A DNA stretch of 22,955 nt from a virus. The stretch spans positions 1-22,955 of IMG/VR virus record IMGVR_UViG_3300021424_000251, one strand, 5' to 3'. This document shows, piece after piece, positions 1 through 6,216 of the stretch (positions are counted from its first letter, which is position 1; every line of letters starts with the position of its first letter). Under the pieces are notes generated by a model. That model was not told where the DNA came from and did no database searches. It saw only the letters and a list, made by a program, of their open reading frames with translations. Both the position numbers and the translations under genes were made by a program.

Positions 1-3000
1 GATTTGATTCAGCATCCTTAGTAGCACTATCTGCATCTTTAGCAAGTGCAGGAGCTTATGTATTAAATAGTCAAACATCATCAATGAGTGTGTTTGGGGC
101 TGTAAGTGCTTCATACGCATTAACCGCTTCTCACGCACTAAATGGTGGTGGGGGTGGAACTGAATTACGAATTTTCCATACGGGTTCTTTAACGAAAACA
201 CAAGTTGCTAAAATTAACTTTAGTGGTTCTGGTGTAGATGTAGTATCATCTGGTTCAGATGGTGTGTTAGTAACTATAAATGGTGGATTGGCACAATCAT
301 CTCTAACTGCATCTTATGTACTTTCATCTGATGTTGATGGGCCTTTGGGAATGGATAGTATAAGTTTTGCAAGAACAGCATCATTTGCTATATTTGCATT
401 GAATACACCATCATCCGATACATCATCATTCCTACAAATTAATACTGACCAAACGATAAATGCATCGCTTGTAATTAGTGGAAGTTTGGGAGTTAGTGGA
501 AGTATAATTACAAATGGTAGATTACAATTAAATAATTTACCAACAGGTTCTTCGGATGAAGTTGTAATATGGAACGAATCAACAAAAAGATTAGAAAGAA
601 GAAACGTTGCAGCAGCTGTAGGTTCTTCCGGAACAGGCGGCACATCAGGATTTGATGGCACAGCCGGCACATCAGGAACATCGGGTTCGTCAGGATCATC
701 TGGAAGTAGTGGCACAAGCGGCACATCAGGAATTGATGGTTCATCCGGCTCAAGCGGCTCATCAGGAAGTTCTGGCTCAAGCGGCTCATCAGGAAGTTCT
801 GGAACAGCTGGCACGTCAGGCTCAAGCGGCTCATCAGGAAGTTCTGGCTCAAGCGGCACGTCAGGAACATCTGGGTCAAGCGGCAGCTCAGGAAGTTCTG
901 GAACAACAGGTTCAAGCGGCACGTCAGGAAGTTCAGGAAGTTCTGGCTCATCAGGAAGTAGTGGCACAAGCGGCTCATCAGGAAGTTCTGGAACAACAGG
1001 TTCAGATGGTACGAGTGGCACAAGCGGCTCGTCAGGAAGTTCAGGAACCAGCGGAACAAGCGGCTCATCAGGAAGTAGCGGCTCATCTGGCACAACAGGA
1101 TCTGATGGAACTTCTGGCTCATCTGGAAGCGGAGGCTCATCAGGAAGTTCTGGTACAAGCGGCTCGTCAGGAAGTTCTGGAACAAGCGGAAGCTCAGGAA
1201 GTTCTGGCACAAGCGGCACGTCAGCAACGTCTGGCAGTGGAGGAACATCTGGAAGTGGAGGTTCAAGCGGCACGTCAGGCTCAACAGGAACAGGAGGCTC
1301 ATCAGGAACATCAGGAACCTCTGGCTCCTCAGGAAGTTCTGGTTCATCATCAACCGCAGGAACTGGGGGTACTTCTGGCACAAGCGGCACGTCAGGCTCA
1401 ACGGGCACAGGAGGCTCATCAGGAACATCTGGGATTGATGGCTCATCAGGAACTTCAGGAACAAGTGGTAGTAGTGGAGAAGCAGGCACCTCAGGAACTT
1501 CTGGCACAAGCGGCACGTCAGGAACTGCTGGCTCAAGCGGAAGCTCAGGATCCTCAGGAAGTTCTGGTTCAACAGGCTCAGCAGGCACGTCAGGAAGTTC
1601 GGGCACATCTGGAACTGATGGCACAAGCGGCACGTCCGGCTCATCTGGTTCAAGTGGCACAACAGGATCAGACGGAACATCAGGCAGTTCAGGAACTAGC
1701 GGCTCAAGCGGAACGTCAGGAACTGCTGGCACAAGCGGGTCAAGCGGAACAACAGGATCAAGCGGCACAACAGGCTCGTCAGGAAGTAGTGGAAGTAGTG
1801 GAACTGCAGGCTCAAGTGGTGTAGATGGAACAAGCGGCTCATCAGGAAGTTCTGGCTCGTCAGGAAGTTCTGGCACAAGCGGCTCATCAGGAAGTTCTGG
1901 AACATCAGGATCTGATGGCTCATCAGGAACTGATGGAAGTAGTGGCTCGGCAGGCTCAACGGGAAGTGCAGGTTCAAGCGGCTCGAGTGGCACAACAGGC
2001 ACCTCAGGAAGTTCTGGCTTAACAGGAAGTTCTGGCACAAGTGGAACTGATGGGACTAGTGGTAGTAATGGCTCAACAGGAAGTGCAGGTTCATCCGGTT
2101 CAACTGGCTCTTCAGGAAGCTCAGGAAGTTCTGGCTTAACAGGAAGTTCTGGCACAAGCGGAACTGATGGCACAAGCGGTACGTCTGGGTCAACAGGAAC
2201 TGATGGCACATCGGGAAGTTCTGGCTCAAGCGGAAGCTCAGGAACAGCTGGCTCAAGTGGAGAAGATGGAACAAGCGGCTCAAGCGGCTCTTCAGGATCC
2301 ACAGGAACTGATGGAACTTCTGGCACAACAGGATCACATGGCACAAGCGGAAGTTCTGGCACAAGCGGAGAGGATGGTACAAGCGGAGAAGATGGTTCTA
2401 GCGGCACAAGCGGCATTGATGGAACAGCAGGAAGTAGTGGCTCATCAGGAAGTACAGGTTCTGCTGGTACATCAGGATTAAATGGTACATTCTTCGGAAG
2501 TAGCGGTACATCAGGTACTGATGGTTCAAGCGGCTCATCTGGCACTTCATCAACGTCAGGAAGTAGTGGAACTAGCGGCTCATCAGGATTAAATGGCACA
2601 TTTTTTGGTAGTAGTGGTATATCAGGAACTTCTGGCTCAAGCGGAGAGAATGGCACAAGTGGAAGTAGTGGTACAGATGGCTCAACAGGAAGTGGAGGTT
2701 CAAGCGGCTCATCAGGCTCATCAGGATTAAATGGAACATTCTTTGGAAGCAGCGGCTCATCAGGTACTGATGGTTCGTCTGGCTCAAGCGGAGAGAATGG
2801 CTCAAGTGGTGTAGATGGAACAAGCGGCTCATCGGGAAGTAGCGGCTCATCTGGTTTAAATGGTACATTCTTTGGCTCATCCGGTTCTAGCGGTGTATCA
2901 GGTACTGATGGCACGAGCGGAGAGGATGGTACAAGTGGTTTGGATGGCACAAGTGGAAGTAGTGGCACAAGCGGCTCATCAGGATTGAATGGTACATTCT

Positions 3001-4175
3001 TTGGCAGTAGTGGTTCATCAGGTACTTCGGGAAGTGAAGGTAGTACAGGTACGGCTGGCTCCTCTGGCGTAGATGGCACAGCTGGAACATCAGGAACAAG
3101 CGGCTCATCAGGCTCATCAGGATTAAATGGAACATTCTTTGGAAGTAGTGGTATATCAGGAACCTCTGGCTCAAGCAGCACATCAGGAAGCTCAGGAATT
3201 TCTGGTACTGATGGCACAAGCGGCACAAGTGGCTCATCTGGTCTAAATGGTACATTCTTTGGTAGTAGTGGCACATCGGGAAGTTCTAGTACATCTGGCT
3301 CATCAGGATCAAGCGGACAAACAGGAAGTGCTGGTTCTACTGGCTCTGCGGGAACAAGTGGCACAAGTGGTAGCTCAGGATTGAATGGTACATTCTTTGG
3401 TTCATCCGGTAGTAGTGGAGTTTCAGGATCGCAAGGTTCTACGGGTGAAGCCGGCACATCGGGTTCATCAGGAACCTCATCACCCGGTATTACGTCAGGA
3501 ACATCAGGAACTGATGGACTGACAGGCACATCGGGCTCATCAGGAACATCAACACCTGGTATTACATCTGGTACATCAGGTAGTGGCGGTGTTGCTGGCA
3601 CATCTGGAACATCAGCACTTGGAGTAACATCTGGCACAACAGGAACTGCAGGTAGTGGTGGTGCTGCTGGCACATCTGGAACATCTGGATTTGCATCATT
3701 TAGTGGTACTTTGGATAATGGTGTATTAACATTAGAAGGTTCAGCACCAAATGTAAGAGTAGAAGATAATATGACGTTTGATGGGACTACTCTCAACGTT
3801 ACTGGAAATGTAACAGTATCAACATCTGTTGTGGCTACAACATTTATAACAGCAACAACATTTAGAGAAACTTATGTAGATTTAGGTACAGGCGGAAGTG
3901 CAACATTTAATCTATCATTAGCAAATAATTTCAGAAGACAATTTAATAGTTCTGCAACAATAACATTTAGTAATCCACCAGCATCAAATGCATTTGGATT
4001 TACAATGACAACAGTTAATGCAGGTGCATATGTTATAACATGGCCGGCTTCTATTGATTGGGTAGGCGGAACAGCTCCAGTTTTAACATCTGCGGGTACT
4101 GATGTTTTAACATTCTTTACATTTAATGGTGGTACAACATATTATGGATTTGTAGTAGGAAAAAATCTTAGTTAA
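1..4175 (+). CDS. Long tail fibre with giant Gly-X-Y (collagen-like) shaft, 5' end outside window
   Basis: The frame is open from base 3 with no stop, so the ATG at 84 is probably internal and the protein begins upstream; about 1,390 residues are visible. Order: an N-terminal part with ASYAL/TASFA motifs typical of phage fibres (to about base 620), with an adaptor containing EVVIWNESTKRLERR just before the repeats; a Gly-X-Y tract (about 621-3690); an exit module with DNGVLTLEGSAPN and TFDGTTLNVTGN; and a C-terminal beta module (about 3850-4172) with VITWPASIDWVGGTAP and GGTTYYGF, a pattern familiar at phage fibre C-termini. There is no S74 chaperone domain. It likely forms a trimeric host-contact fibre on the tail or baseplate. 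It is followed after 11 bases by the BspA-like gene and then the assembly chaperone, as expected for a fibre operon. Fibre identity is well supported; its place on the virion is not. The shaft uses GGC and AGC codons far more than the flanks. Confidence 0.88.
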   Translation, partial: FDSASLVALSASLASAGAYVLNSQTSSMSVFGAVSASYALTASHALNGGGGGTELRIFHTGSLTKTQVAKINFSGSGVDVVSSGSDGVLVTINGGLAQSSLTASYVLSSDVDGPLGMDSISFARTASFAIFALNTPSSDTSSFLQINTDQTINASLVISGSLGVSGSIITNGRLQLNNLPTGSSDEVVIWNESTKRLERRNVAAAVGSSGTGGTSGFDGTAGTSGTSGSSGSSGSSGTSGTSGIDGSSGSSGSSGSSGSSGSSGSSGTAGTSGSSGSSGSSGSSGTSGTSGSSGSSGSSGTTGSSGTSGSSGSSGSSGSSGTSGSSGSSGTTGSDGTSGTSGSSGSSGTSGTSGSSGSSGSSGTTGSDGTSGSSGSGGSSGSSGTSGSSGSSGTSGSSGSSGTSGTSATSGSGGTSGSGGSSGTSGSTGTGGSSGTSGTSGSSGSSGSSSTAGTGGTSGTSGTSGSTGTGGSSGTSGIDGSSGTSGTSGSSGEAGTSGTSGTSGTSGTAGSSGSSGSSGSSGSTGSAGTSGSSGTSGTDGTSGTSGSSGSSGTTGSDGTSGSSGTSGSSGTSGTAGTSGSSGTTGSSGTTGSSGSSGSSGTAGSSGVDGTSGSSGSSGSSGSSGTSGSSGSSGTSGSDGSSGTDGSSGSAGSTGSAGSSGSSGTTGTSGSSGLTGSSGTSGTDGTSGSNGSTGSAGSSGSTGSSGSSGSSGLTGSSGTSGTDGTSGTSGSTGTDGTSGSSGSSGSSGTAGSSGEDGTSGSSGSSGSTGTDGTSGTTGSHGTSGSSGTSGEDGTSGEDGSSGTSGIDGTAGSSGSSGSTGSAGTSGLNGTFFGSSGTSGTDGSSGSSGTSSTSGSSGTSGSSGLNGTFFGSSGISGTSGSSGENGTSGSSGTDGSTGSGGSSGSSGSSGLNGTFFGSSGSSGTDGSSGSSGENGSSGVDGTSGSSGSSGSSGLNGTFFGSSGSSGVSGTDGTSGEDGTSGLDGTSGSSGTSGSSGLNGTFFGSSGSSGTSGSEGSTGTAGSSGVDGTAGTSGTSGSSGSSGLNGTFFGSSGISGTSGSSSTSGSSGISGTDGTSGTSGSSGLNGTFFGSSGTSGSSSTSGSSGSSGQTGSAGSTGSAGTSGTSGSSGLNGTFFGSSGSSGVSGSQGSTGEAGTSGSSGTSSPGITSGTSGTDGLTGTSGSSGTSTPGITSGTSGSGGVAGTSGTSALGVTSGTTGTAGSGGAAGTSGTSGFASFSGTLDNGVLTLEGSAPNVRVEDNMTFDGTTLNVTGNVTVSTSVVATTFITATTFRETYVDLGTGGSATFNLSLANNFRRQFNSSATITFSNPPASNAFGFTMTTVNAGAYVITWPASIDWVGGTAPVLTSAGTDVLTFFTFNGGTTYYGFVVGKNLS
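621..3690 (+). repeat. Proline-poor Gly-X-Y tract, about 1,020 residues
   Basis: Nearly every third residue is Gly, with X mostly Ser or Thr (also Asp, Ile, Val, Glu, Leu) and Y mostly Ser, with Asp, Ala and Gly. At DNA level it is an imperfect array of 9-base units such as GGCACAAGC, GGCTCATCA and GGAAGTTCT. Apart from two SPG/TPG sites near the end it has no proline. Isolated Gly-to-Ser or Gly-to-Ala changes (for example GTSATSGSG, GSSSTAG) keep the three-residue register. Eight GLNGTFFGSSG segments shift it by one residue. Such a tract may form a collagen-like triple helix or a polyglycine-II bundle; the sequence alone does not decide. Confidence 0.95.
2475..3410 (+). repeat. Eight GLNGTFFGSSG interruptions in the Gly-X-Y shaft
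   Basis: Copies start at 2475, 2586, 2724, 2853, 2982, 3120, 3240 and 3378, each 33 bases and almost identical in protein, with synonymous DNA differences (for example TTCTTCGGA, TTTTTTGGT, TTCTTTGGC). Spacings are 37, 46, 43, 43, 46, 40 and 46 residues. Every spacing is one more than a multiple of three, so each copy adds exactly one residue (the second Phe) to an otherwise kept triplet register. They occupy only the last third of the shaft. Confidence 0.95.
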
Positions 4176-4186
4176 TAATTAAAGTT

Positions 4187-5089
4187 ATGAGTATAGCAAG
4201 AAAATTAATACCAAGCGGTGAGGAGCAATTTCCTTTTAAAATTGAAATTACAACAACTACTGCTAATACTGTATGGACTACTCCATTATCAGATTATGGT
4301 GGATTAACTCCGCAATGTATAATTGATTGGGGAGATGGTACTGCTAATTCTGGTACGATTACAGCATCTAATTCTGCAAATAGAGTTCATACTTATTCTT
4401 CAGCTGGAACTTATATAATAACTATAAGTGGATTTATGCCAGGATTTACAGTCAATAACCTCTCATCTATAAGAAATTTAGTAACAGGGATTGTACAATT
4501 TGGTCAAGTTGGTTTAAGAGCTTTAAATTTTTATGGTTGTATAAATATAACTAATGTTCCATCTAGTGCTTTTTTAAGTGCAGTAGGTGGATATACCGGA
4601 CTAAATGAAATTCGTACCTATTCAAGCTTTTTAAGAGGAACAAGAATTACCTCTATTCCGTCTGATTTATTTTCATATTCTATTTATGCAACAACATTTA
4701 CAGACACATTTTCATCAATAACAACTTTAACAACTGTACCAAACAATTTATTTAATAATAATATTTCAGCAACAACTTTTGCATCTTGTTTTTTTGGAAA
4801 TACGGCATTAACTTCGGTTCCTGCAAGTTTATTTGATACTTGTACTTTAGTAACAAACTTTTCAGGTACTTTTAGAAATTGTTTAGCTTTAGGAAATGTT
4901 TTACAATTTACATATAATACTTCAGTAACTATTTTTAATAACTGTTATAATATGAGTAGTACAACAAATTCATTAAATGGAACTGCACCCGAATTGTGGA
5001 ATAGAGTTCCAACTCCATCTGGAACTGATTGTTTTAATAATTGTGTAAATTTATCTAATTTTGCATCAATACCATTAAACTTTAAGTAA
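4187..5089 (+). CDS. PKD-like and BspA-type repeat protein, candidate receptor-binding factor
   Basis: 300 residues. Residues about 18-90 look like a PKD-type beta-sandwich, with IDWGDGT near residue 48 followed by HTYSSAGTYIITISG. Residues about 105-290 carry BspA/DUF285-type repeats of roughly 27 residues with the core (T)(S/T)(V/I)P..LF.....ATTF...F, seen as ITSIPSDLF, TTVPNNLF and TSVPASLF. BspA-type repeats occur in surface proteins that bind proteins or other cells, so a role in host recognition is plausible but inferred. There is no signal peptide or membrane segment. It starts 11 bases after the long fibre stop and ends 2 bases before the chaperone gene, so it is very probably cotranscribed with both. 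It could be a separate fibre tip, a baseplate decoration or a fibre cofactor. Confidence 0.65.
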   Translation: MSIARKLIPSGEEQFPFKIEITTTTANTVWTTPLSDYGGLTPQCIIDWGDGTANSGTITASNSANRVHTYSSAGTYIITISGFMPGFTVNNLSSIRNLVTGIVQFGQVGLRALNFYGCINITNVPSSAFLSAVGGYTGLNEIRTYSSFLRGTRITSIPSDLFSYSIYATTFTDTFSSITTLTTVPNNLFNNNISATTFASCFFGNTALTSVPASLFDTCTLVTNFSGTFRNCLALGNVLQFTYNTSVTIFNNCYNMSSTTNSLNGTAPELWNRVPTPSGTDCFNNCVNLSNFASIPLNFK

Positions 5090-5091
5090 TT

Positions 5092-5535
5092 ATGTATCTA
5101 AGAATAATAAATAATATTACAACCTATCCTTACTCTTTGGAAAAATTAAGAGAAGATAATCCAAGAAATAGCTTTCCATCTGAAATGACAGAATCGGTGA
5201 TGACTGAATTTAATATTTTTGAAGTTAAGCAAACTCCAAAACCAAATGATTATACAAAAAATATTTTAGAAGGTACTCCAATATTAATTGATGGAGTATA
5301 TTATCAAAATTGGGAAGAAACTCAAGCAAATCAATCTGAAATAAATTCAAGAATAGAAATTAAGTGGCAAGAAATTAGAGAAATCAGAAATGAATTATTA
5401 AAAGATTGTGATTGGACACAATTAGGTGATATATCAGCTGGATTGAAAACTATTTGGCAATCATATAGACAACAATTAAGGGATATTACAACCCAAACAA
5501 ACCCTTTTAGTATAGTATGGCCTGCGAAACCTTAA
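5092..5535 (+). CDS. Tail fibre assembly chaperone (Phage_tail_APC-like)
   Basis: 147 residues. The C-terminal 40 or so residues carry the pattern DWTQLGDIS, then WQSYRQQLRDI, ending FSIVWPAKP. This matches the (S/C)DWTQ...W..YRQ.LRD......WP.KP signature of phage tail-fibre assembly chaperones (the Phage_tail_APC family type). The N-terminal half contains GTPILIDGVYYQNWEE, a usual small beta segment of these proteins. Members help fold or trimerise fibres or attach them and sit directly beside the fibre genes. Here it closes the first fibre unit, 2 bases after the BspA-like gene, and the next unit starts after a promoter candidate. Whether it serves the upstream fibre, the giant downstream fibre or both cannot be told. 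Confidence 0.82.
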   Translation: MYLRIINNITTYPYSLEKLREDNPRNSFPSEMTESVMTEFNIFEVKQTPKPNDYTKNILEGTPILIDGVYYQNWEETQANQSEINSRIEIKWQEIREIRNELLKDCDWTQLGDISAGLKTIWQSYRQQLRDITTQTNPFSIVWPAKP

Positions 5536-5549
5536 TTGGTACTGTATTA

Positions 5550-5557
5550 TATTTATA
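5550..5557 (+). promoter_or_regulatory. Candidate late promoter element TATTTATA
   Basis: TATTTATA preceded by A, in the 41-base gap after the chaperone stop; 19 bases separate it from the ATG at 5577. It is one of seven intergenic copies. It would drive the two small genes and the giant fibre gene. Confidence 0.6.
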
Positions 5558-5576
5558 CATAAACATAAAATAAGTA

Positions 5577-5858
5577 ATGGTAATACACAACCCCATATTT
5601 TCAGGCTCAATCACCCAAGATAGAAACAACGCATTAGCTGATTTAAGTGGTTCATTTACTGGTTCTGTTACAGGTTCATTTAAAGGTACAATTGATGTTC
5701 AACAAGCTTCATTTGCAGATTTAACTGTAACAACAAGATTAAGAGTAACTGGTTCACAAATTGTGACAGGTTCTATTAATTTAACGCAAGGTGGATATTT
5801 AGTAGATGGGGTAAATGTTTTGGATTCGGCTATAGCATTTGCAATAGCATTAGGATAA
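5577..5858 (+). CDS. Small fibre-associated beta-rich protein
   Basis: 93 residues, Ser/Thr/Gly/Val-rich: GSFTGSVTGSFKGTID, then LRVTGSQIVTGSINLTQGG and a hydrophobic end VLDSAIAFAIALG. The alternating V-T-G-S pattern is the same as in the N-terminal beta regions of the two fibres (for example ISGSIVVTG in the giant fibre), so it looks like a short stand-alone fibre or fibre-collar piece. The start ATG at 5577 fits the candidate promoter 19 bases upstream. A gap of 13 bases leads to the next small gene. No family is recognised with certainty. A virion role is inferred from context. Confidence 0.6.
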   Translation: MVIHNPIFSGSITQDRNNALADLSGSFTGSVTGSFKGTIDVQQASFADLTVTTRLRVTGSQIVTGSINLTQGGYLVDGVNVLDSAIAFAIALG

Positions 5859-5871
5859 AAAATAAAAATTA

Positions 5872-6204
5872 ATGGCAAACGCATTTAAAAATAGTATAAC
5901 AGGTTCAATTGGAACAATAGGAGCAAAAGTTTATGAGACTCCATCTAATACATCAACAACTGTAATTGGAGTTGGTGTGGCAAATGTAAATTCAAATAAT
6001 ATTTCAGTTAGTGTAATGGTTAGAGATAACTCAGCAAATAAAACGGTATTTGTTGTGAAAGATTCCTTAATTTTACCTGGAAGTTCTAATGTATTGATAG
6101 GTGGTGAGCAAAAATTAGTTTTAGAGGCTGGAGATTTTCTTTCGGTAACATCCTCATTAGCTAATTCAGCAGATGTAATTGTTTCGGTATTAGAGATAAC
6201 ATAA
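5872..6204 (+). CDS. Small conserved phage virion-type protein
   Basis: 110 residues beginning MANAFKNSITGSIGTIGAKVY, with TVIGVGVANV, VKDSLILPGSSNVLIGGEQKL and a C-terminal VTSSLANSADVIVSVLEI. The pattern (MANAFK...VG....VY..., then TTVIGL.VANT, then an I-GG-(D/E)QK-VLE-GD turn and D-V.SVLEI) resembles a small all-beta protein seen near fibre and neck genes in many marine and freshwater phages; I recall it only as virion-associated and of unproven role. No signal peptide or transmembrane segment. It lies 13 bases after the 93-residue gene and 12 bases before the giant fibre, so all three are likely one transcript. Confidence 0.65.
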   Translation: MANAFKNSITGSIGTIGAKVYETPSNTSTTVIGVGVANVNSNNISVSVMVRDNSANKTVFVVKDSLILPGSSNVLIGGEQKLVLEAGDFLSVTSSLANSADVIVSVLEIT

Positions 6205-6216
6205 AAGTTGTAATGA

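Noticed and set aside
84-86. ATG at 84 as the true start of the first fibre
   Set aside because: The frame is open through base 3 with the same fibre-type composition upstream (Ala/Ser-rich ending in NSQTSS), and there is no ribosome binding site or promoter candidate before it.
652-2481. Open frames in a second + frame rich in Gln, Ala, His and Glu (AHQEVLAQAA)
   Set aside because: Frame-shifted reading of the same 9-base repeats; no independent gene evidence.
621-3690. CRISPR-like or satellite array
   Set aside because: The repeats are 9-base units in frame with a long coding sequence and have no spacers; the periodicity is fully explained by Gly-X-Y coding.
314-3796. 1,160-residue open frame on the - strand rich in PDEPLVP-type repeats
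   Set aside because: It is the reverse reading of the Gly-Ser/Thr repeat DNA (GGN TCN reversed gives Pro, Glu, Asp, Val and no stops); it has no start context and no other support. The same holds for 6501-7700 and 8130-8714 on the - strand.
4540-4547. TATAAATA, identical to the T4 late promoter octamer, on the + strand
   Set aside because: It lies inside the BspA-like gene with no start codon suitably placed downstream; probably chance in AT-rich coding sequence.
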